From the NCBI RefSeq assembly GCF_030247195.1, contig NC_080671.1:189017725-189081724 (forward strand): DNA of 64,000 nt, written 5' to 3'. The notes under the pieces are model-generated. The model searched no databases. It was given only the letters and a program-made list of their open reading frames with translations, and had not been told where the DNA came from. A program made the position numbers and the translations under genes. This stretch comes from Topomyia yanbarensis (Eukaryota; Arthropoda; Insecta; Diptera; Culicidae). How positions within the stretch are numbered: the stretch's first letter is position 1; the number at the start of each line of letters is the position of its first letter. This document shows positions 11,552 to 24,857 of this stretch, in pieces.

Positions 11552-14500
11552 TTATGAGTCATTTGATTTCTTCGCAGTTTCGTCTTTCCTATCTTTGCGA
11601 GCTTTTTCCATTATTCGTTGCAAATCAGCAAGGGCGGCTTCTTCTGCTCCAGGTGGAGGAGGATCTTTTTCGGTATCTGACCATCGTTCTTGATCGGTCC
11701 CCTGCAGCGAACGACTCGTTTCCGGTTCTGCGCTAGATTTGTCTTCTCTCTTATCTTTCGTCTTTGAAAATTCGCGTTCCTTAGGTTTTGGAGAGTCACG
11801 CTCACTTGATCGCCCGTTATCATTGCTATTGGAACGTGAGCGATCTCTGTCTGCCCGACGGCGATTGTTCGGGCTTGCTGGAATGCGATCCGGAGACTTA
11901 CTGTCACTGCGGCTGTACGATCGCTGCTGGAACCTATAATGTCCACCACCACCGCGGAACCGAGGCCGGAAAGGTCGATCACGATACCCACCACGATTAT
12001 AATTATCTCGGAAATTTTGAAAACCACCTCGGCGATTCATGAAACCACCCCTGTGGTGATAATTGTTAAAACGATTATTGTAAGGACGATCATAAAAATG
12101 ACCTCGTCCACGAAAAACGCGGCGATTTTCAATAAATCGACGTCGCTCGAAACTAGGTGAACGAGATCGACTTCGTGAGTAAGACCGTGATCGAGACCGA
12201 CTGAAAGAACCTGATCTTGAACGGCTGAAGCGACGCCGGAAACTTCCCGAACGGGATCGACGTTTTAAACTTTGTGATCGTGATCGACTTGAACTGCCAT
12301 ACCGACGTCCACGTGATCTGCTTCGCGATCGACGCGGCGGCCCGGTAGGTTCCGGCGGTTTGGCATCATCGGCGTTTGCCAATCTGAAATTGCCAAACTT
12401 ATCCAGCACAACTGGGCCAGATTTGACTGGAGCCATTTGTGACACGGAAGTTTTTTGCTTTTCCTGACTTTGTTGTGGGCGTCTGTTCTTTTCTTCGTAA
12501 CGAACTATTCTCTGATTGGACTTTTGTTGTAAATGTTGCTGGTGTTGTTGCATCTGAAACACTCCAAGTGCACCACTTTCCTCGTCCGATTCATTCGAAA
12601 ATGCATACTGCTTTGGGACGGCAGGTCTTGCCTGAGGCGGAGGCTCCTTGGTGGATCTTTCATCTTTGTTGAACAACATGCGCCACTTACCGTCTTTTTC
12701 CTGGCGTTCGATTGGCTTCATCATAACTTTAGGTTCTATCGATTTGTCCATCTTCAACGATTCTTTCTTAGAGCTTTTGCTCAGCAATGATGACACAACG
12801 CTCGCTATACCACTAGGACCAGCCGCACCAGCGTTTTCTTTTTTTGAATAATATTCGGATAACTTCGAGCCGAGTTCATCGAGAACGGGGAAGTTTTCGA
12901 AGATTCTGAAAATGAGAATGCAAAGAAATTTAAAAAATGTATTGGTTGAATAAATAGCTGAGAACAATTGGCAAAATTTGAATAGCTAATTTTTTTTTCT
13001 GTTATTAAAACCAATTTTTTGACGCCTCAAAATTGCCTTCCGTTTCTAAATAAAAGATGTTTGGAGATGAGTCAAAACCTAGGGTAAAAAACTCCTATTC
13101 CCGTTTTAAAAATTAGTCCACGAGAGAGCGATGCACTGCAATTCGGAGATATGTAACATTGTCAATAATGGACTAGACATCTTAGATGATAAATCAAGAT
13201 CTAGTGTGGAAAATAGATTGAAAGTTTAATAAGGTTTGTACCAGTACTAGGAGGAACTCTGGAGCAAACAGGGGAAAGTCATTATTGTATTCCCTACTGT
13301 TTAAATTACTTCTTCTGGGTGCAAACCGGAGTAGACAAAAGTGAGTTTTTTTGCTCCAGTTTGCAACTGATTAAATGGAAGGAAGAATAAGATACAGGAA
13401 TTAAACAAACTATTCTTTCCCATACACTACGTCTAACGAAGTTGAATAGCATATGTTTCAGTTACAATACTTACTTTAGTGCTTCCTTAAGCTTGTCATT
13501 GTTCAATACATCGTCATCTTTATCCTTTTTCTTCGATTTTTTCTTGTCCTCAGATTTGCGCTTCTTTCTGCTGTCCTTTTTAGCCTTCTTGTCATCCTTC
13601 TTCTTTTTCTTCTTTGTCTTGTCCTCTTGCGCCTTTCGCTCCTTTTGATACTTTGCAGCTTCTGCTACAAATCGGCGTACCTTCTCTTCGTAGTTATCCT
13701 CATCACGAGGTATATCGAGAAATTTACGAACCTTAGAAATGGAAACTTGTTAGAATAAGGTTGACTAATGAGCACGTTGCAAACAATACCTTCTGTTCAT
13801 ACTCGTCCGCCCCAGCGGACGCCTGCCCTGTTGCTGCAGAGTGATTGCCAAACACAAACAATCCATCGGTGGCACGACTATCGTTGCCCATCCCTGCCGC
13901 CATACGTTTGCTGAGTGGAGAAAGCGACTTCAGCTTCTTCACACTTTTGCTCCGCTTGTTACGCTTTTTTGTCCGAGACGATCTTGACGAATCTGTAAAT
14001 GAAAGTGAATTCCTTTTAATGAGAATACTGTCCCAAAATCAACCATTTTAAACAAAGCAAGTTTCTCGCTTGGAAATTACGGAAAATTAAGTGAAAATCA
14101 TTTTCAATATGCTTGCATTCGCAGCTGTAACCACCTTCAATTGCGCTGATTGTCTCAAACTATCCGTATCAAATCCGGTATATTATGCATTCGGTTGTAT
14201 TTTGTTTTGGAAATCAATACTCCGTTCTGCGGTTAGCTCTGTGACCGACTGGTCTATATTCCTTCGCATGCGCAATCTTGCGACGGCTTTCATACAAAAA
14301 CAAGTATCCTCATTTCAATCTTTTCTAGTGACAACAAAATATAATCATCCTTCATTTGAAAGTAATTTTTCAAACCTAAAACATACGGACAGTGATGTAG
14401 AAAGGAAACAAGTCGTAACAATTTTTCATCAAAGGAAATGACAACGAAGATATGTGGATTGGCTGCTTAAATCCAATTTTTTTCCTTTGATTTGCTATTG

Positions 14501-17500
14501 GCCATCCCTCTATGGTCATTCACGACCCTGTTAAACCAGCTGAAAAGCGCATCGTGTTTCACTATAAAAAAGATGAAAAATCGATACATACCTGAACTTG
14601 ACGAAGAGTTGCTGCTGCTGCTTTCCGAACCGCTGCTCGAATCACTCGAACCGGAAGAGTTTTCACTGGACTCGCTCGAGCTGCTTTGTTGTTTCTTGTG
14701 GCGCTTCTTCTTCTCCTGTTTCTTGACGTTCTTCTTGTCCTTCCGGGATTCCGATCCATCGCGTTTCAATCCACTGACACCGGACGTGTCCGGTTCCTGC
14801 TTGCTGGTTGTATTTGATTGCTTACTACGATCGTGATGCGTCGGTTTGGGGATGTTCAAAACTGTGAACGGAACCGTTTGACGATTAGTTTAGTAAGCAT
14901 TACGCCATAAATGAATACGCCACAAGTCGAATGTGCGACACCCGCCCTAGCTGCTAGTACTTTTTAGGATTGTACGATTTTGCGCAGAAAAATTTCTTTA
15001 AACATCATTCAACAGTAGGGTCCTGCTGCGGCCATTCGAGATTTGTACGTGCATTGCATTCTAAACGGTTTTTGCTATCTGCTAAGGAAGATCTTCAAAA
15101 ATTTCAATCGTGCATCGATCAGAGAGCCTAAGCCGCACCGACGCAGTAATGGACGAAAAAATTTAGACAACTCTGTGATTGCCAAATGTCCGTCGTTTTT
15201 TCACATTAGTCTTATTGACATTCTACAGCATATTGAAATTGTATATTGCTTCGAAAAACAAAATGCGATCGATCGTTAACATTATTAAAAGTTTGTCAAA
15301 GTTCCATCTAGACACTTGATTACTGCTCACAACCGTTAAATTTTTCTTCGATATTTTCTGTCCTTTGGAAAACAAAGTTCTTAAGAGGTTGTGCTCAAAT
15401 TTCAAAATGGTTCGTACCCTCTATTTGGTAACATCATTCAAACGCAGTCATTGATTTATCTATGTTTCTCCTCTAGAAAAGAAAATTGTTCATTATATAT
15501 ATATTTTTCTCATTACAAACATATGCTTATCAAATTAAACAGGGTTAGACGGGGTTGGAGCAGAGCTGCTAATTTTCGACAGGTCATGCATACCCTCATG
15601 CAGCTCATCATGCCCTACTATGTCCAAAGCGCAACGGATCGTTGCATCGTTCAATCGAACAGCCAAGGTGCTCAATCATTTTTCATTCATTTTCAATTTC
15701 CATGATCCTGTGAATATCTCTCAACTGGGGTATTGACTAGGTTTTTCAAGCAAAACTACTCTGAACATACTTCTTACTGTTCATGTATGTTTGAAAATGC
15801 GAGACATGCCTACATTTAACCTAAACAACACCCAGTCTCTTATTGTAGTAATTAACTTGACTTCGCGATACGAAAGGATTACACATACAACCGTACTAAA
15901 TTTTACCACATTTGAATCACTAGAATTCGTATTATTTTTCAGGTACTCAAATATTGTATTTTTTATTCATGTATAAAATTTCTCCGCTTCAGATTCGCAA
16001 ACTGCACTTTTTTATTTTTTTAACGAGCACTCGTGAGAGAGCATTCAACAATAATTGCTTCGCATATAAAATCTCTACGCGATTCATTTTTCATGATAAT
16101 TATTGATATAAATGACGAAAAACTGAATTTGACTCAACATCTCGCCAGGCACCGAGTCCTCTGACAGAAACCATTCCGCTAGGTTTCTGGCTGTCCTTGG
16201 TTTAACTAGGGTTACCAAATAGCCTGAGAGCAAATGAAGGACGCGGTAAATCTCTAAAGAGATAAATTTGAATGATGTAGTACCGGCGCTAGATCCACTA
16301 ATAGCGTTCATAACACACAAAACGTGCTGAAGAGAACACACAGTATTTTTGCAATCAATTCCTCGAGATCGTGGAAATTCGTGTATTTTCATACAGGAAT
16401 TCGGATCATGTAATGGCCCAGCCCTGGGACAATCTGTAGAAAATGCTTGTTTCATGTGTACCATCACAAACAACGATGGCACTCATACGGAAATGGTACA
16501 CTAGTGCCACTATCAAATCAGTGATTCATATCGTCGCTGTTGTGCTACCTTATGACAAGCGCCATTTAACACAGTTCGAGAAAAACGATTTTTAAAGTTT
16601 GAGATTGAATATCTTGAAATTTATAAATGGTAAAAGTAATTCAAAAAAGGCCATTGATACTTCTATCTATTCTGTATTAATCTCTCAAATATTACGAAAA
16701 TCGGTTGATTATGTTGCAAGTTTTTACTATAAATGTAAACAAAAGTCGCACTCACACGTGTCATAGGCGTGTCATTATCGTGCATGGAAAATTTTCTTTC
16801 TTAAACTTTTATTCTCATTTTTGGTTTAAATTGGTCTATAAACAATCGGTTAGATGCATTGTGAAGGAAATGAATCAGGAAATCTAGAAAAAAAAATTAG
16901 GTTTTACACCAAACGACATAACCCCACAAAATGAGCCGGATGAACTTTGTTTGACAATTCTCGGTGGTTTGTTTACATGAGGGTTACGTGAGTTCGAATG
17001 AAATAGATGAGCACCCGTTGCACTCGAACTCACGCAACTGACAGAGTAAACAAACCACCGAGAATTGTCAAACATGAACTCCATTCATTATGAGTTCATT
17101 CGTGTCGTCATCTTGTAGAACTCAATTGAATACTCTACGCTGACGTCACAAATGAACTGAGTGTTCATTTTTGACAGTTCGCTACATGGACTTAGAGAAA
17201 TTCTTTACGATTTGCTTCGAGCGATTCTAGTCGTCCACCAATTTTTCTAAGTCCATGTAAACAGTACAATCGAACTGTCAAGAAAAGTGAGGTTACCTGT
17301 TTCAGTAAAGAACCTAATAGTTATTTTTGGTTATAGTGTTGCCAAATATGCTATATTTCCAGTTTAAAACTTAAAAACTGCATTTTTTCTCACAATTCAT
17401 GCATTTTTATTTGAAAGATGATTATGCCATTATGTTCCTCGGATAGTTTTACACATAAAAAATGTTATACAACAAGAGAGCCAATCCACCACATCTCCAA

Positions 17501-20500
17501 GCACAGTCATTTGAAGCAAAAAAAAAAATAAAAATTTCGTGGCGCGTTCCTCGCTATATCTCAGTAACCAAGCAGAATGTGGCATATATAACTCAGTTTA
17601 CCCCAAAATGGCGTTTGTCGTAAGATAGCTTAACAGCGACGATATACGAAACAAGCACTTTCTGTCGGATTTTCCCCGGGCTAAGGCCGTTTTATGATCC
17701 GGATTCCTTCATGCAAACACATAAATTTCCACGATCTTAAAGAATTGATCGTAAAAAATATAATGTTCTATTCAAGCCTTTTGTGGATTTATAGAAGTTT
17801 GGAGTCGTTTGGAAAACTCCATTGGAGATGTCGAAGCATCTCTACTGGCGCGCATATCGACTATCTGAAACATAAAAGATATTATATACCCCGTCATAGA
17901 CGATCGTCCTAACGCTAAAGATGTGACATCAAGAATGCGTCAGAGAATCTTGATTGACCCCTTTCGACACAAGTTTGACCGTACTAACCAGTAACGCGGG
18001 TGACATCATGTAAACTGTCGAATACGAGTTGCCAGTTAATATAGTTTAGTTTGATACATGTAATAAATTATACAAAAGTACTATTACAGGAATGATTTTC
18101 GATTAAAAATTAGAAATTTTGGTTAAGTACAACGAGGAAGGTGGTTGGAAAATGTTATTATTAAGGTTCAAAGAACTTTCGGTGAGCGTCTAAACGAATT
18201 GAACACTTGATAGCGTTGGAAAAATGCGTTCATCTTTGTCACCGGTTTATCCATGTAAAGCATTTATTAAACTCTAAAAGAAGATAATCAATCGATTCAT
18301 TAGATTATTACGATTCAAATCATGCAAAATAATTGGTGGAGAAACAATTGACCGGGCGGAATGGTGCTTTTGAAAAAGTGGCGGTGATTTTTTGTCATAT
18401 CACCACACTGTCCCGGGGCACGCAACACAACTGCGCAGTGAAAAAAACCACAGCCACTTTTTCAAAAGCACCATTCAGCCAAGCCGAAGATTTTTTCAGC
18501 AGCTATTTTGCATGATTTGAATCGTGATGATTTAATAAATCGACTGATAATCTTCTTTTAGAGTTTTGAAAATGTTTAAATGAATAAACCGGGGGCAAAG
18601 CTGAACACAATTTTTCCTACGCATACTACCAAGCGTTCAATTCTAACACATGCTCAAAATAGGTAACTTGAGCCTTAAGCTTTTCGTTTCCCCAGGAGTT
18701 AGCCGCCGATTTCTCCTACTTTCCAGTTAAGGTATCGACGATTTATAAGTTTCTTAGAACATTACAAATGCGACGTACAATAATAGTAAATATAAAGGCG
18801 AATTCCACTCGCCAATTCGTAATTCGTTTTGCCATAGGCAGATATAACTGGACGCGTATGATGTTACAGGTTCGAGTGATTCTATAATTCTTAGGTGAGC
18901 TTAGGATCCAGCTCGAATGCCTAAAATTATAAATCATCGGTTGATTCTCCGTATTAACAAGCCGGGTTCGGATCGGGTTTCTCAAATTATAAATTTTCTG
19001 TTTCGGGCTTTCAAATTTTGGAATTCGCGGGTTCGGGTTTTTTAATTTTAAAATATTCGAGCTCGGGTCGGGTTCGAGTTTTTTTTAATTTACAAGCTCT
19101 CGGGTTCGGGTTCGAAAAAAATGAAATCCGAATCTCTAATGACGTTTTCGTTTTTTCTTGTTGCTACACCGGTGTAGTGCAAAGAAAGAGATAGACTGAT
19201 TACACCCAAGTTTGAATGAGTGTAACACCGACTAGACCGGTGTAGTGCACTGTCAAAAACGAATATGCCATAAAGCTAACTACAGAATGCATGGCACACT
19301 ATGGAGTAGTAGAATCCACTGGAAGTACCGCTTTTGGTTGCAATCAGGTTTTTTTTTAAATCATTTCTAGCCGGGTTATCAAGGTTTTATCAATTTTATT
19401 TGCTATTTTTTTGCATTACGTAAAAATGTTCATTTGGGTGGATTCAGTGTAAGGAACGCAATTGACACACCATAGAATCTGCTGGGAACGCTAACGCATC
19501 TCTCACAACAAAATCTGAAAATATGGAAGCACGATCAGACACTGATTGAAGCGAAATCAACGCACCAGACTATTCAGATTCCAGCAAAAACCGGAGACAA
19601 AAATGTTAAAATATCAACCCAATCAATCAATCAAGAAACCCCAAAAAACTACTTTAGACGGGAAATAACCGTGGACCTCTAAATTATAAAAAACTCGGTT
19701 TAGTACATCGAAAGAATGTCTCGGGTTACGAGATTCAGCGAGTAATCGATAGTGTTTAAAACTTTTTGGGTGATATCCAACTGGGAAACGGTTCGAAAAG
19801 GTGAGTTAAATGAACGTAATTATGTAAAGAAAAATGCGATTTGAGCCAAGATATTGATACTGGACATCATTTCGCTCTTCATATCTTATGGGTCCCTCCA
19901 GGGTGATATATGAAGGGTGGGAGAATTTTTCTATGTGTGGTGAAGTTGTCAAATTTGAAAAGCGAAAAGTGGCCAAAGGTTGTGACATCACATTTTCTCT
20001 TGTGGTAACATATAAATAAAACGATTTCGTGACTATGCGTCGTATCTGTCGAATTTAAAGAATACAGAAGCAAATTTTAACGATTTGTTTGAAACAGTCG
20101 ATGATGTACAACCATGAATAGCTCTTGAATAGAGATGCACCGAATATTCGGTCGACCAAGTATTCGGTCGACCGAACATTCGGGCCGAATACCAACCGAT
20201 TTTGATTTAAGCCGAATATACGGTACACCGAGTAATTAAACATTAAATATTCGGTATTCGGCTGAAAGTCGAATGGTACTATTCGGTGGATTTCTACTCT
20301 TGAAATCACTGAATTATTTGAAGAAACGACATCATTTGCCGGAAAAATCAAGAAAAAATTTTCAACCATTAATAATCAGTCCATCACATTCACAACCCCC
20401 TATTGCTTGTTATTTGTAGAAAGATACAAAAAGTGACGACCGGTTTTTGTTTATTTGTTCTACCTTCACCAACAGGCATCTTGGCCCCCAATGGTGATTG

Positions 20501-23500
20501 CTTAAACTAACATGTAGGGATGAACAATATTTTAGCCGTAATGTTAAAAGTGAGCTGAAGTCCGGTAACAGCGCTCGGACTTCTCAGCTTCGGTTAATTA
20601 AAAGAAAGAAAAAATGTGTTTCTTCTTCTGAAGTCTCTAGATGTAGCCCCGTAACTCTTTCCGATTATTTAGTATAAATTTCCCTTAAAGGCATGTTCCA
20701 GTGCAAACTTTAAAAAAATGATTTTTTTTTAATTTTGCATCCTTAAGACAAGAAAAGTATGCTGCAGAAAGGAATCGCTCTTAAAATATTTTTTCATGAG
20801 GCTAACAAAATCGTCTGAAAAAGCTGATAAGATCGGGGGCTGATAAAAACGGGTCTTCACTGTATTGAAGGAGAGCAATTCTCGAGTAACATATGATTGG
20901 AGCGTTGATCGTTGGGAACATATCACGGTAATACATGAGAGAATACTTTTCTTTGTAATTATCTGTCAAGTGTCAATAAGAAAGGTGGATGAAGAAGAGT
21001 TCGTCCTCTTCTCCTCAAAATGTATTTTAATAGAAAACTTTTATGTCTTAACGTGTTACTTGAGAGTTTGCCTCATAACAGCAAAGCTTTAAAAAAATAT
21101 ATGAGCACTCTATACAAAACTAGGCTGTTCTTTTATTGGATACATTACTTTCAATGTCTTTATTTTTTACTACACTAAAAGTCAGAGGTAGGCTGTGGCT
21201 GTCGAACGATACATATTTTGTGTGTACCCAACATCTCTTCCCTTGGTCCAGAACTTTGGACCCCGTTATCTGGTTAGTTCACCCCCAAAAGGGAATATAG
21301 AGTAAGAGGGTTAAAATGTCTCGTGAACTAGTCGTTGGTAATACTTGTAATGCATCTTTAGTGAAGTGTTATAATGATAATTGGTTTCGGTCCAGAAGAT
21401 GTTGGTTACGAAATACTTGCTGGACAGCGTCCCCCTGCTAAAAGTAAAATATTTCATGTGGAAAAACGGAATAGCTCTAACCCATTATAACACAGGGTTT
21501 TCTAAAGTGAGCCAAATGCAGTGATATCTTCAATTCCATTAAAAAATGTATCAAAGATTAAGGGAAACACAAAATCAACGCTTAAAATGGTTTCGAGAAT
21601 AAAAACATTTCATGCAAAAAAATTCGTACGCTTAAATACAAACAATAAGAAATAAATTTTACACATTTCTTCGGATTTTTATAAATAAAATGACAAGAAT
21701 TGGCATCTATCCTGTTTCACAAAGAAATACGAGGTGTAGTGTTTGCACTAATAAAGTCGTTAGATGTCAAAATTCTACAGTAAATACGCGTTAAACGGTG
21801 GATAGTTCTGCGTAGGATATAAAGGGTTAAAATGAAAATTATCTTTTCCCCCTTAACATTATTATTGGATTTCATTCATAATGGAAAATTGAAAAGAGCT
21901 TGCACGTCTTCTACAACATCTGTGAAGGTAATGTAACTTTACCTAGGAGCCATTGAACAGTAACTTCTTAGACCTGGCCAAAAATTTGGAATTATTTTCG
22001 CGCTATTTAAATGAAAAAGGATATTACACAGTTAAAAAAATTGCAGGCGTACTATTATGGCTAACTTATTTAGTTTCAGTGAAAAGTTAAAATTCCTACT
22101 ATACACGGGAAGAACGAACAATGCATGTAAAAACTGTTCTCTATACTTTCGCATAAAGTTGCTTTTGATCGATTGCTAGATATTCGAATCCACAAACCAA
22201 ACCCTGATTTCCATCCTCACCCAATCAATTTGTCAAAGGGTCGTTCATATACCACGTGGACAAAAAAACCTTCATTTTTAACCTCAGGCCTGTGTCAGGC
22301 AGAATTTTTTTTTCTCGGATTTTGTTTCGTACAATTTCCTCTGATTTTTTTATGGTAGTTACCATCATACACAATGACTATATTTAAATCTTGACTATAT
22401 TTAAATCTTGAAAAAAAAGATGGGTGCTCATACCAAGGGCGAAACAAATTTACTTGATTTTTTATAAAAGAGAAAAAATGTAATGAAGACTACGTGGTTA
22501 TTCTCAATACCCCACCCGCCTTCCCATGGACAAGCGTGGACCTTCTCGTGACAACTACCCACCCCTAAATTGTCCACGTGATATATGGATGTCCCCAGTG
22601 TGCCTGACATCGTGACACGGTACTACAGACAAACATTTTGCCTGTTATGGCCGTTTTCTTCACCCTCGCTTAACGTTTAAACCACGTTTATCGCACCGGT
22701 AAACCTGGTTTAAAAGCTAAGCGAGGGTAAAGAAATCGTGCCGTAGAAAATTGACCCCCGAAATAATCCTTACCTGGCAGTTCCAACTCGTTGGGTGCCA
22801 CAATTTGTTTGGAGAACGTCTTCGTTTTGATAAACTCCAGCGAATTCTGTGCTTCCTCGTGGTGAGGAATAATATTCAAACAGTCCTGGTATGCTTTCTT
22901 AGCCTCGTCTAGACGGTTGTCTTCCTCGTAGCTTCTACCCAGTGCAACCAATGTCTCGCCCATGTACTTCCGCGCATTAGCATGGGACGAATTGATTTTT
23001 AGTGCCATCTCAAAATCATCAACGGCTTTCTTAAACGAACCACTGTTTGCGTATAATGCCCCGCGGGCCACCAATCCTTCCACATTTCGCGCATCTATGC
23101 TAAGCGCCTTGTTTAAGCACTGGAACGCCTCCGAATGACGTCCTTCCTTAAAATGCTCAATACCTTCCGCAACGGACCTGCGGGAACAGAAAATAAAATA
23201 AAATTTTTCTGTTGAAGATTTCCACATACTATAGCTTACCTGAAGGCCCACTTGCTGGCTTGAGTGTTCCGTAGTTCACCTGCGTATTCGGCCTGGGGAA
23301 ATTTCCCCTTCAAACCAGACATGTTGGAATAGAACTCGCTTCCACTGAGACCCAACTCTTGCATCAATGTTTCCACTCCACGGGGATCATTGAAGGAAGG
23401 TGATTTCCGCAAATAGTATTCGTATGGTTTTCCCTCCTTCGCTGCTGCAAAACTATACGTAGTACAGAGAAAATGGACGAGAATATTTGTGGTCAATAGA

Positions 23501-24774
23501 CATAATTTTTTCCGACACATATGTGATTCGATGCATTTTTTCTAGTTTGGACGTTGAATGCTCGTGTCGGCCAATTTAGTCTTAAATAAGTCCAAGCGAA
23601 CAGTCTCACTAAAAGAATGATTATTTGGTCTCTTAGTTTGACCTGTCATCGGCCATTTCCCATCGTGCAAAACGCCTGCACTTTATTTTTCGCGGAATGA
23701 GTACAACGTACTAGAATTGAGGAATCGGATTTTATTTTGAGCAAACTTATTTGGACACCTTGGAACTTAACTTACTTGTATGCCAACGGTAAATCCTCCG
23801 CCGTGATAACTCCATAATTTATTGAACCCGGCGAACGACTGAGGATGCTACGCTGCATAGTGCAAATAAGTTTTCTTGCGTCCGGTTGCGCATCGGCCAC
23901 TTCACAGCAAATCAAATCGTTGGCAGTGAAATTCCTCGGGGCACCATTGCGATCGGTTATTGGTATCAAATAATTATTGGCCACGTACGCCTAGAATATG
24001 CACCCAAGTACAGTCAGCATTGTTTCTTTGTTCGAGTTATTGTTAGAATTTATTAGCAAGTCAGACCTTAATCGAGCTGGTATTGATGAAACAACAGGTA
24101 TTCCCAAGCGAATAAAGCACTTTGAATATTACTCCTTGTGGGGATCTATTGAGTACGACTCCATACACGACATCGCCTGGCATCGTGGTCTTAAATTACA
24201 ATTGAAAAGTATGAAAATCTTAATGATTTGCGAACATTTTTATGTTTGGAGCATTTCTTGAGTCTCATTATATGCTGTTTTATAGAAAAATCATTTCCAA
24301 CTAAATACCTCTAAAAAGTGGGTAATTTTGTCATTTACATCCGAATCCATAAACGCGTCGAGCGGTGGTATGATAAACTTTTCATCTGAAAAGTAAGACC
24401 GTAAACATTCATTAACATTCCATTTCAGCCTGATGCCACCACGAACGGCGGTCAAAATGAGGATACTCACATTGCTGAAATTCTCCGACACGTTTTCGTT
24501 CTATGCGATCTCGTATCATAGTTTCCGTTAATGCACTACTATACAGGATATCGGCCTTCTTTGAAATAAACTGGTGCAATTTGAATCGTTTGGCACGGTC
24601 GTGAAAGGTGAGCGTCTTCTGGCGTGACTGATAGATCGCATAGTCCGGATTAATAATTCCAAGGCTGGGCAAGTCGGCATCTCCCCGTTCGCCTTCCCAG
24701 ATTTTTTGTAATGGTAACCCATGGAATCCGATGGCCTTCTCCACCAGACTGGCATCCAGCTGGGGCGAGGGCAT
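11552..24774 (-). CDS. TTC14: TTC14-like protein (S1-like domain, TPR repeats, RS/RGG-rich tail), ten exons
   Basis: Exons read on the minus strand: 24774-24471, 24385-24309, 24189-24067, 23990-23776, 23452-23240, 23177-22774, 14861-14592, 13992-13790, 13731-13475 and 12905-11552. All junctions are GT-AG, phases agree throughout, and the total is 3420 nt (1139 codons plus TAA). Residues about 1-127 hold the N-terminal signature ([15 protein letters not shown]) typical of TTC14. About 129-225 is a degenerate S1-like fold ending in [12 protein letters not shown]. About 312-420 are TPRs ([19 protein letters not shown]). A Ser-run and Lys-rich segment follow near 470-560, then an RS domain near 870-950 and an RG/RGG, Tyr/Phe-rich stretch near 955-1020. 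Family knowledge suggests a nuclear RNA-associated protein, but function is poorly defined. The start is the ATG at 24774, matching the family N-terminus. Human TTC14 has the same order: S1, TPR, Ser-rich, RS. The insect tail is longer. The last four exons are assigned by phase and domain order across a 7.9-kb intron. Confidence 0.9.
16532..17641. mobile_element. TIR DNA transposon derivative with 4-bp target duplication (ATAT), copy 1
   Basis: The termini are CGTCGCTGTTGTGC and its inverse GCTTAACAGCGACG, with ATAT on both sides (16528-16531, 17642-17645). No transposase ORF. The same family is at 54702-55471 in inverse orientation. This copy carries a 415-bp fold-back insert at 16900-17314 that is absent from the other. 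Confidence 0.8.
16900..17314. mobile_element. Composite of two fold-back MITEs joined tail to tail
   Basis: It starts GGTTTTACACC after TA and ends AAGAACC before TA. The left part (to about 17125) is the same sequence as the single element at 1038-1263. The right part is the inverse of the single element at 11050-11248. They meet at CAATTG. Each half has its own long internal palindrome. Confidence 0.7.
18185..18648. mobile_element. Long inverted-repeat element in the TTC14 intron
   Basis: Arms pair through AAACTCTAAAAGAAGAT and AATGGTGCTTTTGAAAAAGT on the left and their inverses on the right. The centre is near 18400-18430. No ORF. Confidence 0.6.
20120..20305. mobile_element. hAT-like fragment with ATTCGGTCGACC repeats
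   Basis: GATGCACCGAATATTCGGT, repeated ATTCGGTCGACC and inverse ATTCGG blocks are the style of hAT termini. The other end is not identified. Confidence 0.4.
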
Positions 24775-24857
24775 TGTTTGTGCTTTTCCGAAAGAATCTG
24801 CACTTTCTTTTCTTTATCTACAGGGGACAAAAAGAGATACACAGTTTTCGTGACCAC

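Larger units (their letters stand above)
14862..22773 (-). other. Large TTC14 intron (7.9 kb) filled with repeats
   Basis: This intron joins the exon ending at 22774 (donor GTAAGG) to the exon starting at 14861 (acceptor TTCACAG). It separates the TPR coding half from the Ser/RS half. I see no further exon in it. It holds a TIR element with 4-bp target duplication (16532-17641) that carries a nested fold-back pair, a long inverted repeat (18185-18648), a low-complexity GGGTTCGG-type run (about 18960-19120) and a hAT-like fragment (about 20120-20305). About 20400-22700 is AT-rich with no recognised content. Confidence 0.8.

Noticed and set aside
13442..13648. Plus-strand Phe/Ser/Leu-rich frame resembling a membrane protein
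   Set aside because: It is the antisense of the Lys/Asp-rich TTC14 exon 13475-13731.
14492..14836. Plus-strand Leu/Glu-rich frame
   Set aside because: Antisense of the Ser-rich TTC14 exon 14592-14861.
16084..16482. 132-codon minus-strand frame in the TTC14 intron
   Set aside because: No domain or motif; composition is not distinctive, and no known TE protein was recognised.
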